Assembly (NCBI GenBank): GCA_021292165.1
Contig: CM037879.1
Span: 162,742,886 to 162,806,885, forward strand
DNA: 64,000 nt
From: Shinisaurus crocodilurus
Lineage: Eukaryota; Chordata; Lepidosauria; Squamata; Shinisauridae
Direction: 5' to 3'
Shown piece by piece: positions 9,690-21,800 of this stretch. The position numbers and the translations under genes are program-made. Under the pieces are notes generated by a model. It was not told where the DNA came from. It saw only the letters and a list, made by a program, of their open reading frames with translations, and made no database searches. Positions within the stretch are counted from its first letter, which is position 1. The number at the start of each line of letters is the position of its first letter.

Positions 9690-11125
9690 AAACAAATGAC
9701 CACCAGTAGCACATCCAGTTTATACATTTATAGATTTTTTTAAATTGTAAAATTTGAATTTATAGATTTATATAGATACAGATTTTAAAATGTGCAACGT
9801 TTTGGGATAAAACACCTGCTTCAGGCACAAATGAGTATGCTACAATACCACTGATAAACTGAGCCAGAACCAATCAGGAACAGGCCAAATCTCAGTGAGA
9901 GAACATGGATTAACAATCAGCACCTATATTTAACAGCCAATCAAACTGCATAATAAACATCATGGCTTGTATCTCATCCTTTACATTGATACTGGTTTCT
10001 GATCAATAAACATTGCCTCCTTAATCTTTCTCCTTTGGAGGCTCCATTCAACTGCTAGCACAGAGGTCTTCACTAAAGTTGCTCTGCCAATATGTTTCTC
10101 CCTAATATGAAGGCACCAAGGTCTAGCACGTGTTGTTATGCTGAATATCAGTCAAGTGCTGTCATGCCCCTGCCCATGGGCAAAGCGTTATAGCAGTATG
10201 GGAGGAGGGAGTGTGAGAGGCATGTGGAATGTTGTCTGCTGATTGGCTGAGGGTGTGTGTGTGTGTGTGTGTGTAGCCTGTGTTATATAAATAGTGAGTG
10301 GTGCTGTTCAGGGGGAGAGAGGGGAGTCTGAAGAGAGTTGGGGGGGGGAAGAGTGGGTTTGTGAGAGGGTTCGAGAAGTCTGAGTGGGGAGTGGGAGTCT
10401 TGGGAGAGTGCAGTCTGAGAGGGAGTTTTCAATGCTTAGAATCTCTTGACATTATATTTCCCTACCCTTAATTGTAATTAAACTTGTTTCATTTTTAAAA
10501 CTTAAAAGGAGTGGTCTGAATAAGTTACCCACAAGGGATTGGTGGCAGCGGAGGAGCAAAGAACGTTACTTTTGAAGCGCTGACAGGAGGTGGTGGGAAG
10601 GACACGGTGGAGGTAGTGTATAAAGGCATGACATGCTCTTTATATCTTTTTAGGTTTTTAAGTTTCACCACTGTAAAGGAATTACATTCCAAACACTCAG
10701 TTTTAAAAACAGCAGTCTTAACTGTACATTCCCCCCATACCTTCCACAGATAGTGCATTTTATACTGAAACATTTCACATTTTAAGATTATATAAGATTA
10801 AGGCAGCAATGTTTATTAATCAGCTGAAACCTGGTATCAATGTAAAGGATGAGATGAAACAAGCCATGATGTTTATTAATGCAGCTTGATTGGCTGTTGA
10901 ATACAAGTGCTGGTTGTTAATCCATGTTCCCTCACTGTGGTTTGGCCTGTTCCTGATTGGTTCTGGCTCAGCTTATCAGTGATATTGTAGCATACTCTTA
11001 TTTGTGAGTGAAGTGGGCATTTTATCCCGAATCATTTCACATTTTAAAATCTTTTTCTTATTATATAAATGTAATATTTTAATGTATACATTTATAAACT
11101 GGATGCCAGTGGTCATTTGTTTTGT
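9690..11125. repeat. Large inverted-repeat element with internal LTR-like insert
   Basis: Arms of about 340 bp are inverted copies. ACAAATGACCACCAG near 9693 pairs with CCAGTGGTCATTTGT near 11105. CAGGAACAGGCC near 9871 pairs with GGCCTGTTCCTG near 10945. CATTGATACTGGTTTC pairs with GAAACCTGGTATCAATG near 10827. Arm differences indicate an old foldback element. The spacer (about 10040-10790) carries the separate LTR-like unit described next. Confidence 0.7.
10160..10634 (+). repeat. LTR-like unit with 9-bp terminal inverted repeats, inside the foldback element
   Basis: It starts TGTCATGCC and ends GGCATGACA, which are exact inverses. It holds a (GT)n run, a TATA-like box TTATATAAATAG at about 10282 and a primer-binding-site-like TTGGTGGCAGCGGAGG near 10540. 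No coding capacity was seen. It could be a solo LTR or a small terminal-repeat retrotransposon. Exact edges are uncertain. Confidence 0.45.
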
Positions 11126-11164
11126 TGTGCTGTATCATGCACATTGCATCACCTACATATTTGA

Positions 11165-11290
11165 AACATTTTAATGCCGCTCGTCAGCCAAAAAGGCTCC
11201 CAGAGTGGCTTACATATAATCAATTAGCAAGACAGTCCCTGCCTGCAGGCTTATAATCTAAAAAGACACGACACACAAGGGAAAAGGAAT
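11165..11290 (-). repeat. L2/SINE-like 3' tail fragment
   Basis: GGCTCCCAGAGTGGCTTACAT is the complement of the conserved L2-like tail (GTAAGCC...CTGGGAGCC) seen at 33.6 and 60.1 kb. Confidence 0.5.
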
Positions 11291-11321
11291 GGGGAGGGAA
11301 GGGGGGAAATTAATACTTCGG

Positions 11322-11548
11322 GCAGGGCTGGTGGAATGGCCCTGCACTCCCTCTGCACAGCCTGCTGGAATGGCTACTGGGGACAGTTGAGGGAGGAGGA
11401 GCCTTCACAAGGGAGGCCTTTCAGCAGGGCTGGTAGAATGGCCCTGCACTCCCTCTCATCTTCCTCCTCTCTCAGCCTGCTGGAATGGCTGCTGGTGGTG
11501 ACAGTTGAGGGAGGAGCCTTCACGAGGGAGGCCTTTCAGCAGGGCTGG
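11322..11548. repeat. Tandem duplication, two units of about 102 and 115 bp
   Basis: GCAGGGCTGG begins units at 11322, 11424 and 11539 (the last incomplete). Each unit contains TGGAATGGC-like, CAGTTGAGGGAGGAG and GGGAGGCCTTTCA blocks. The second unit carries an extra TCTTCCTCCTCTC stretch. It gives short spurious open frames. Confidence 0.8.
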
Positions 11549-12614
11549 ATGATGTAATTGGTATCCCCCTATTCCCCAATTTATTTGTGGCTTTTCAAAT
11601 AAAATTATCCCAAACTGGTGCTTTCCACTATGACTGGGTACAGGCAAAGCAGTCCGTGGCGATAGTGCTATCTGGTAGTGGTGCTATAATAGGCTCGGGA
11701 GCTGAGTGGCAAAGCCTGCTAACACAAAAGGGGGAGGTCATAGCTGGAGGTTGTAACAGTGCCACCTCTAGGAGGCTCCATTAAGGGCAGTGTGCTGGGG
11801 GGGGGGGGGGCAGAGCCAGGCTTTAAAAAGACCTCTTACCATAAGGCAGCAGGTCTCCCGGGTATAGGAGTCTTCAGAGCACAAAAGGAATTTGCATATT
11901 TACTATGAAATAAATCAGTTTCTGTCCAACTAAGGATGCAAGTTTACTGTAAACTAAAGTTGTCTTTAAGAATTACTAGCTTCAAATATTAGAACATTTG
12001 TTATGCTTTCCATCTATTAAATTGCTCAGTTTAATACTTCTTGGGGGGGGGGGCTTATAAAATTGGAGAAACAATTTTATTATTTCAACAAATCTTCTAA
12101 AGATTAATTTCTAATTTTCATTCATTCTAGATCTCCCTATATTTATTATATTTATACAGTTATAGAAACATGTTTGAAAAAAGAGGGATGGCAGAGATTT
12201 TAGACACAGGTTTTTACAAGATTGAAAGTTACAAATACAAACAGTTAACAGAAGAAATGATATACACTGAATAGTATGGTTAGTAGCTATTGCTGAGATT
12301 TAAAAACACATCTTCAAACAAATACCGGTAGGTCTGATGCAAATGTACCATCCTGTGCTCTCCCCTAACATCCTTAAATAGTTACATCTGCTAACTGATA
12401 AAGCTTCTTTTCCTAGTTGAAAAGGAATTAGGTTAGTGTTATCCATGGTTAAAGCAAGAGATGTAACCCTTAACCATTGTTAAAGCCATTGGTGGATAGG
12501 CAGGGAGAAATTCATATATGTGGGGTGTGACATCCCCATGATTTCTTATGGGGAAATCTTAACCATAGTTAGAGATGGAAGCATGATGTCTGCATTGAGC
12601 TATATTCTGTATTG
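11549..12614. other. Region downstream of the CKAP2 stop (3' UTR plus intergenic)
   Basis: CKAP2 is read leftward, so its 3' UTR begins at 12614. Complements of AATAAA occur near 12077 and 12143, but which is used cannot be told. G-runs lie at 11798-11810 and 12043-12052. Around 12425-12560 short AACC/GGTT palindromes resemble the foldback family. No other gene is visible. Confidence 0.4.
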
Positions 12615-12867
12615 TCATTCCTTGCCTTGCTCTTGTTGGACAGAGATTTTGTGCAGTGCATTGTTCTGTCTGTAGATGAAACCGATGCTTTCATCTCCCA
12701 ATTCTCCAAGTTGTTCAAGCGACGAAACACAAGGGTTGTGATCTTTCAACATGTTTGGCAACTTGCACACCTTCTCATGTATGCGTCGAGAACGTCTCAC
12801 AGGAGTAAGAAATTTCAGATCCTTAACAGCAGATTCATTAGCTTCACACTGCAGTTTTTTCTTCGTG
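12615..12867 (-). CDS. CKAP2: CKAP2 last coding exon
   Basis: The acceptor AG is at 12868-12869 (complement) and the TGA stop at 12615-12617. It completes the split Ser codon from the previous exon and encodes the Lys-rich run, LKFLTPVRRSRR and DHNPCVSSLEQLGELG, the best conserved C-terminal part of CKAP2. Length is 253 nt, in phase. Confidence 0.93.
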
Positions 12868-15800
12868 CTTGAGGATCAAAAAGAGAGGGCAGCCATTTAC
12901 ACAAAATATTTGCAAGACTTGTAGTTTTGTCTCTGACATAGCTGGGCCGGAACACTTTAGAACAGAAAACCTTCCCAAGGTTACAGATTCTATCCACTGC
13001 CTTTATAGATTTAACCATCAAGGTTTTTAAAATCAATTTGCATCCCACTTTTCTATAAAAAATGTAGATCTGAAGTGGCTTTTTTTTTTTTTTTTTTTAA
13101 TTACCTTTAAAAAAAATGAATGGGAACTTCCAGAGAGCTAAAATGTAGTGTAGTGACAAATAGTGTGAGCTAATTAAAACCTTTCCTCTGTCAATAACCT
13201 GCTCTTAAAGACAGTTTTATGGGATGCAGGAATGCCAGAGGCATCCTGTTCACCCTTTTCTATGCCTTCTTTGTACTGATTGGCTGGCTTAAGTTTGGTG
13301 ATGGTGACAATGGATGAGTCAGCTACACAAAATGTTGATCTCAGGAAGGGATTACAGGCTCCCCACTGCTTTACTCCCAAAGCAGTGACTTTATTCCCAA
13401 CTCAAGGATGGAAAGCGGAATATCGGTGGTCAATATAAGAGGTTTAAAGATGTTCTTAAGGCTAATCTAAAAAAATGCAATATAAACATTGAAAACTGGG
13501 AAGCTCTGGCCCATGAACGATCTAACTGGAGGTTGGCCTTTCACAAAGGTTCTATGGACTCTGAAGAAGCCTGAGTGCAAGGCGAAAGGGAGAAACGTGC
13601 TAAGCAAAAAGCACATCAAATGAATCCTTTACAGGACCATCTTCCATCTGGTAACCTGTGTCCTCACTGTGGGAAGCTGTGTGGATCTAGAATTGGCCTC
13701 CGCAGTCACTTACGGACCCATCGCTAGAGTCTACACAATTTTCTTTAGGATGCTTTTATTGCTGTTTTACCTGCCCTGAACTTATTTTATTGCACTTGTA
13801 TTACTGTTAGCCACCTTGAGCATCATATGGTGGAAAGGCAGAATACAGATTTAACAGATACATTTTTACAAGGCACAGCCCACCCTCAGCCCCTTGAAGT
13901 CAACACTGGGAGAACCTCCAAGCAAGTACAGTTCCTCCAGCTATGCACATACTATACTGATGGCTAATGGAGATCAGATGTTACTAGTCTTACACAGCTC
14001 AGCTACATTTCATATGAAATAAAACCCAGTAATTTTCTGTATTGTAGCCTTCTGGCTCTGAAACTCAAGAAGCAGAACTAAAATGGCCCAGAGCAGAGAC
14101 TAATCCCAGAAGCTTGACAATGACAGTACCTTCACTGAGAGACTTACCCCTGTACTGAATCTAGTCTTGAAATTGCAGTCCATAGGCTTTACAAAGCCAC
14201 ATGCTTTGAGATGAGACAGTAACACTAGAACTAGCTGATTCTACTACCCTCAATGTAGAATGAATACATGGTGATTAATGCAGCATTGAGGTGAAGGTAT
14301 TGTTAGGAGGGATACTGCAAAACTGTTTTGCATCAGCTAGCCACATGATGGGAAGGTGTGGTGCTGGGAATGGCCTATTCTGTTTTGAGAAAAGTGAGCA
14401 CATTCTCCTACACTCCCAAAGGTGACAGGTTGACTGAAGGGGCTGTGGTTGAATTCTGCTAGAGTAAAAAACATGCACCGTGTTTTGATGCAGTTTATTA
14501 CAGAAACACATCTTTCTCAGAGAAGGGACCTTCCCAAATGCATAAAGTCACTGACTTCCAAATATGCAATGTTTCCTTAACTTTTAGTTTAATTGGCCTT
14601 TACTATTCCTTCCTTCCGTGGATTCCATTGGCTTGAACATAATTGCACCAGATGCACGTATAAGCTCTTGCATTGTCTGCTGTCAAGTTACAGGAACCTA
14701 GATTCCACCTAAACATCAGGAAAAATTTCCTGACTGTCAGAGCAATAAGACAATGGAATCAACTACCTAGGGAGGTGGTGGGCTCTCCCACTCTGGAGGC
14801 ATTCAAGGTGCAGCTGGACAGACATCTGTCAGGGATGCTTTGACCTGGATTCCTGCATTGAGCAGGGGGTTGGACTCGATGGCCTTGTAGGCCCCTTCCA
14901 ACTCTACTTTTCTATGATTCCTCCAATTGTTAAGGTGTAACAGGTCCCCGTTAGAGATCCTTCAGGCACTCATCTACTTTGAGCATGAAGACTCATCATT
15001 TACTCTTACATTCTAATTTGCCATTCTGAATGTTACAGTGGCTCAACTGAGGTGACCTTTCCTCCTAGTCCCAAGTTTTACTTTCAGATTCTTTGAAATA
15101 GCATTTTAAAGAAAGCCAACCATACCTGGAAATGATGACCTTCCCCAAATGCTTATTGACATTATCTACTCAGGACTGAGCAAGCGGGCCAAGGTATTTG
15201 TAGTAGGTTAAGTACAGCAGGTTGAAAATATTCCGTTGCCCCCCACCCCTTGACACCACATACAGCATGTATACCTGAGGCTAAGGCTTACCTTTCCAAG
15301 TAAGGAGTAGTTGACAAATTATACTTAATTAAATATGAGCCCACTTTGTCATTTTCAGGAGTGTTAAAATCCAAGATTTGATCTTTCTCTGCATTGCCAC
15401 TACCCTGCTCTTCTTTTTTAAGAACTGCAGGTTTCTGACTCTGTTCTTTATTTCTTTGCTTTTTTTCTTGAGGAAAGCTCTCTTGTTCTGATTTCAAACA
15501 AGCTCCTGTTGCTTTTTGAGAAGTCTCGTCATTACTAGACTCCATCTTTTTACTGAAGTGGACTTCCTTAAAAGCATTTTCTATCTTCCCTTCATCTGAA
15601 TTAACTTCTGCCTCATGATTTAGAGTGATTTCTTTCTTCACACATTCCTCTGAAAAAATACAAATATATTGTCATGATTCAAAGCAGCTCAGAACTTTTT
15701 CCTGCAAGAAGACAAATCCAAGAGTTAAGTTACTCTATGTAGACCAGTGCCATCTTTTCTGAGTTACATCACAGTCAACGAACAAGTAGATTTGGGCACA

Positions 15801-18800
15801 CATTCATTGCAGTCCCATTTTATATTATATTCACACTCATTTACTTTGGTACAAATATAGCATAAATGGATATATTTCCAAACTATAGAAGTTGAGATAT
15901 TGTGTTCAGATTAGATACCTCGACCAAAACCTGTCTGACAGGGAAGTGTCCAATCCTTCTAGAAAAGCTATTATAAATGTAGCCAACCAGCAGTCCTGTA
16001 CAGTCATGCCTTGGATTGAGAGCATAATTCATTCCGGAAACGTGCTTGTAATCCAAAACACTCTTATATCAAAACGAAATCCCCCCCAAAAAAATTGTAC
16101 AGAGATTTTTAATTTAAGCTGTACTACAGTACTTGTATTGCAAGACGTAGCTTGTATATCAAGTAATAAATAAATAAATAAATATTTAATAATTTGCTTG
16201 TCTTGCAAAATGCTCTCAAACCAAGTTACTTGCAATCCAAGGTATTACTGTATACTAAAAACAGAAAGCATCTTCACTAACTATGCATTGCAGTTTTTAA
16301 CAGGACAGCCTTGTTATTAAGCCCCCAAATGTTACTAGCCTACAACAGTTTTTACTTTCTTTTTACTCATAAGGAGGGCTAGTAACTTTGGGGGGGCTCT
16401 CTCTCTCTTTTGCTAGCCTGCTCACTTGCCTTAAAGAAACTCCCAAGAACTCACCTGTGTGGAATTGCGAGTGGTTAACAAGGCAGAAATAAGATGATAT
16501 TAAATAAGCTTAGGCTGGGAAAATCAGAAGAGAATGCTTGAAACAACAAAGGTGGGAGAGAAATAGAAGTTACAATGCACTCAAGATGAGAGGGGGCAGA
16601 TCTCCATTGGAGTTTTCTGCTTTATTACTAAGCTGTCACTAGGATAGATTTTCTTTATTTTTTTATATGTACACACACAAGAGCAAGCTTTGTAAAAGGA
16701 AGTTGATGACTTATTTGGGGAGTTTGGTAAACTTATATTAGGAAATATTTAATCTTACCATTGGAATTGGATAAATTTCTGGTAGCCGTCATAACATCTG
16801 CTAATGCATGACGTAATTCATCCTTAGGCTGAAAGAAAACATGATTTGGTAAGTACCCAAACAGGTCAATTGTAATTACGGTAGTCAATGTGCTGCAGTG
16901 GTTGGTATATTAGACTAGGACTAGGGCAGTGATGGCGAACCTTTTTGAGCCCGAGTGCCCAAACTGCAACACAAAACCAACTTATTTATTTCAAAGTGCC
17001 AACACTGCAATTAAACCTGAATACTGAGGTTTTAGTTTTAGAAAAACAACTCATACAGTTGTCCGAACTAATTAACATCTTTTGTCTTTAAAGAAAAACA
17101 CAATAACAGAGCTTTCAATGATACAAAGTTTTTTGTTGGAAAAAAAATAACTCAAAGAATTATTATAGTACTACATTGTACACATAGCCTGAAGGGAATT
17201 TATACAAACTTTTTAAATAATTAGGCACATGTATTTTTGGATAAGGGATTCTCAACTTGTAATATGATTATATGCCAGACTGAAATTGTATGGGGCAAGC
17301 TTTACCCCGGGTCCTTTCCCTGCTTCTACAGGTGTCGGATTAGTAAAAGTAAAAGTCAACCTGTACTAGGATGAGCAAGATAAACAAGAAAACTAAATGT
17401 GCTTAACACATTTTAAACACTTTATGTCTTGGACTGCAAACACTGCATTAGGTAAAAGTTTGCATTGGGTATGCTTTTGCACAATTAATGTGATTTTTGC
17501 TATTTCATGCATTCTGATAATTTGTCAAACCTTGGCTCATACTCCGTTAGTTTCAGAGCAACACATGCAGCACTCAGATCAACTGTTAGGGCTTTACATC
17601 CAAGCCATACTCTGTGCATCATTCTTCAAAATCTTTTAAATGTGATAACAATGTAGAAAAGAATTCTGTAACAGGAATTCTAGAATAAAATCATTCTGTT
17701 CCACACTGTGAGAAAGAACAAAATCATTAGTGTTTTGCAGAAGGGGACAGTCTTTTCGCGATCTGGTGACCAATGACTCGAGTGCCCACAGAGAGGTCCC
17801 TGCGTGCCAGTTGTGGCACCCGTGCTATAGGTTCGCCATCACTGGACTAGGGAGACCCAAATTAAAATCCCCACAACCATGAAGCTCACTGGATGTATTT
17901 GGGACAGTCACTATCTCACAGGGTTCATGCACTGATAAAAGTAGGAGAAAAAGAACCAGTCACTGACTCTCAGCCTAACCTACCTCACAGGGTTGTTGTG
18001 AGGATAAAGTGGAGGAGGAGGATTATGTAAGCCACCTTGGGTTCCTTGCAGGAAAAAAGGCGGGGCATAAATATAATAAATAAATAAATAAATGGCACCT
18101 TAAGCTCCTTGGCCGAAAGGCAGGATATAATGAAATTGTGACTCAGTTTGCAATATTATTTGTGAGTGCACATGAGCATGCTGGTTCCCATCTGCTTCCT
18201 GAAACAACCTCGAGTTTTAACCCATGGTTTGTTGTTGGGTTAAAACTCTGGGTTGTTTAACCCTAAATAACCCAGAGTGCCAGGTTTGGATGTCACGACA
18301 ACAACTGAGGCACGGCGGCGTTCCTGGGTTGCTTCAGAAAGTGGAAGCAATGAGCACTCACCACAACTAACTATGAGTTAAACAACCCATAGTTAGCCAT
18401 TACAAGCAAAGCGGGTCCTGAGAGTAGTTGTTAAAAATGCCATAAGAATCTATAAATAAATCACTGGATTTTAAAAGTTATGCATTTCATTTTTAGAATG
18501 TCTAAAGGTGTTCTTAGAATTTAATATAAATGCTGACAGAGCATAGAAACTATGCAGCATTTGGGAGTTCTTACCTGTGCTCCTGCCAGAATGGCATTTT
18601 CATAGATACCAAGGACCTTTTCAGTGGAGCGAAACTGTTCAAGACGCATCTGGCATACCCAATACTTGGCAAACTTTTTTGCACCTGGCACTGTCAGTAT
18701 CAGCTTTTCCAAAGTGGAATGTACTGTATCACCCGGATAACCCTGAAAGGAGGTATAAAATGGCAAGGATGAGAAAGTGTACTGGCCAACATCTTAAAAG

Positions 18801-21800
18801 TTGCTACAGTAATACCTTGGATTGCAAGTAACTTGGTCTGAGAGTATTTTGCAAGACAAGCAAATTTTTAAAAAAAATTTAACTTGATAAACGAGCAAGG
18901 TCTTGCAAGACGTAGGAATGTAACCGCTCGCCTCGAGCAGGCCGAAATCGCCAGAGACTCGCTTTGATATAAGAGTGTTTTGGATTACAAGCATGGTTCT
19001 GGAACGAATTATGCTCGCAATCCAAGGTATTACTGTATTTGAAATAAATTCCAAAGAGATAGCCATGTTAACCTGTTGCAGAAAACACAGGTTTGCATAA
19101 GCTTTCATAGATTACAGTCCATGAGTTGGATCCAGCATCGATGTTGTGCAAGCAAAAGGATACCACTTGCAATATGGGACTTCCATGTCCTATCCTCCCA
19201 GCTGCAGGCCCCCACGTGCACTCCAAGTCTCCTCCGGAGGGTCCTCCCATTCTGCTTGTGCAACATTGATGCTGGATCCAACCCCACATCTTCAAAGTCC
19301 AGTGCAGAGTTAGAGACACAACCTCTTCCCTATGAGAGAGGCAGTCTTACATTTTGAGACCTAATGGTATGCATTAAAAGTGGCAACTGGTTTTGTTATT
19401 CTTCTTATGGTTCATGTTAAATTTCAGTTATGGACTGCAAGGGGCAGCCAGAAGTATTGTTCTCCCCCAATGAAGTTTTTCTCAGCTTGGTTCTTCTGTA
19501 AGAGGTTCCTCTGCTAAGCAAGAGTTACGCTAGAGGGAAACTTTACCCTTAGGAAACATCAGTTATGATTGCATTTTGCCTCATAGTGGTGAAAAGCAAG
19601 GTTCTACTTTATCACAACTATTTGTGATCACCATAAAAGTACCACCGAGTTAAAATAAAGCTCTCCTACCTATTCTGTTCAGGATGAATTTATCCAACCT
19701 TCCTACTTATAGTGGAAAGACTTCTATAAGCAGTAGGATTTTATCATCAGGTAGCCTACCAAATCTTCTTTTAAATGTCATCCATTACGTGCCAAGTTGT
19801 CCTGAAACTGTGATATGGTCTTGCCTTGTTTCATTTGGTTTTACAGAGCTGAATAAAAATAATGGGACTTTATATCCAAAGCTTATTGAATAATGACTGT
19901 GGCTTAACGGATACCTCACCTTCTCAATTAAGGACAGACATTCTCCAAGTGTTTTATTGACTCTATCGCTGACTAATCCTTGCTCATCTTCTTCTGCTAT
20001 GGCAGCCCAGAAGGATTCAACTGGCTCTTTTACAGTTTGCTGAGGTGCCTCTATTTCAGGCTGAGTATCAACAGATACGGGAGCAGGCAGCTTCTTTATC
20101 CCCTTTGATGCCCGCCATTCAGCTAGTTGAGTTCTACATATAAGCAAGTCAGTACATTAATAAAGTTATCAGCATGTTGCTCCATAACATAACTAGGAAT
20201 AGACCATGTGACAGAGATCAGATACAAAACTAAGCCAATGCTGCCTAAATGCCTAACCATCATCAGGTAAATGGGGACACCCCATGGGCTAACATACTTC
20301 ACCCCCATTTCAACTGCAGAGCTAACTATGGTTGATGTTACCTCTGCTCCAACATTAATATCAACCATAGTAAGGAGACTCACTTCAAACAGCAGTTTCA
20401 AACAATGGTTTGAACTAACTGTGGTTAGCAGAAACATCAGTGGAGACATAAGGCTAACCATGACTCCAAAACTGAAAAGGGGAAATGCCTTTATGGGGTG
20501 GGTGAGAAAGGAGCACACAAGCTTACAGGGCGCTCAGTGATCTTCTAACCACAGCTAGGTGATTAGACAGTAGTTATGTCTGCATCAAGCCAGAGCAAAA
20601 GGAGAGAATTATGAGTTTACTATAGACAAATTGAGGAGTTCCCAAGGAACTGCACGGCAAGGACCGGGGTAACAATTAGGAATTTCCCCGCAACAGTGGC
20701 AGACTGCTGAGTGCTATGATGCAATTGCCTTATAGTGCTGACTACTGAAATTCAAGGCTAGGCAAGTAGGAAGGTGCTTATTTAGTCCCAAACCTGAGAA
20801 GTACAATGTGAGGTACGAGACATACATACACATACACTTTCTATACTTCCTAGCTATAGAAAGTGTGAGCAGCACAGGACAAATGGGCATCTTTTTCAAG
20901 CAAAGGGAATTTGCCTTAGCATTCATTCCTAGCACCATAGGCCCATCAAATTGGTCTTCCCTCAACTTGCTGTCAAGTAGTTTTATTTACTAGCTTTCAC
21001 TCCTCTTGCTGACTGATTTTGAAGTTTAATAGCCTGTTAGCCTTTAAATTAAAAGATCCTACATGGTATGGTATCAATATCCCACATCTAGAAAGGCAAA
21101 CAAAAGAGTCATTGTAAACATTGCATAAAATCTGCTCCACAGGAATTCTGCCTGCTTTCAAATAAACTTATCTGTATTTTTGAATATAAGAACTCAAGTG
21201 TATAACAGACGAACTACTACAAAAAAGTATGTCAATCTACATAAGATGAGCATTATTATTTCCATTACCTTCTCACTTCTGTAGGCTTTGCCAGAATACT
21301 TTTTCTGTGGTCAACTGATTTTGAAGCTGACACGGTGTCATGAGTTTCAGAAACAGGTCCTACTAAACTTCCTCTTACAGTTTTAGGTGGAACAGGTTTC
21401 TTTGTTCTATGCACAGAATTACTAGTATTGGGTGGACCAGTCTTTAAAAGTGGTTTCCAATTCCTGTCAGGATTTATTTGGGATGTCCCTTTATTTACTG
21501 ATGTACTATTGATAGATTGTTTCTCATGGTTCAGAATGGTCTTTGGGTTGCTAACAGAGACCTTTACAGGAGGCCTGGTTTGAAGTGAGGTAATAATTAC
21601 CGGCTTAGAAGCACTAACTTTGCCAGTGACTCTGGCATTCCTTGTACCCATACTATTCCTTGTGGCTCCAGTCTTCACTGCCAACTTAGGAGGAGCAGCC
21701 AAAGAGTACCTGGTACCTTCATTTTCTGGTATTTTTCTGAAGGAATTTATCTTAGATGAGACTACCCTACCATGATAAGAGCCAAGAACACGCTTCTCTG

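Larger units (their letters stand above)
12868..15291 (-). other. CKAP2: CKAP2 last intron
   Basis: GT-AG intron of about 2.4 kb. It contains a poly-T run (13079-13098), a retrotransposon C-terminal relic (13395-13740), an L2-like tail (about 13785-13860) and a CR1 3' end (14685-14925). The rest shows nothing recognised. Confidence 0.7.

Noticed and set aside
19076..19357. Overlapping frames on both strands around 19.1-19.3 kb
   Set aside because: Products of the inverted repeat at 19127-19292.
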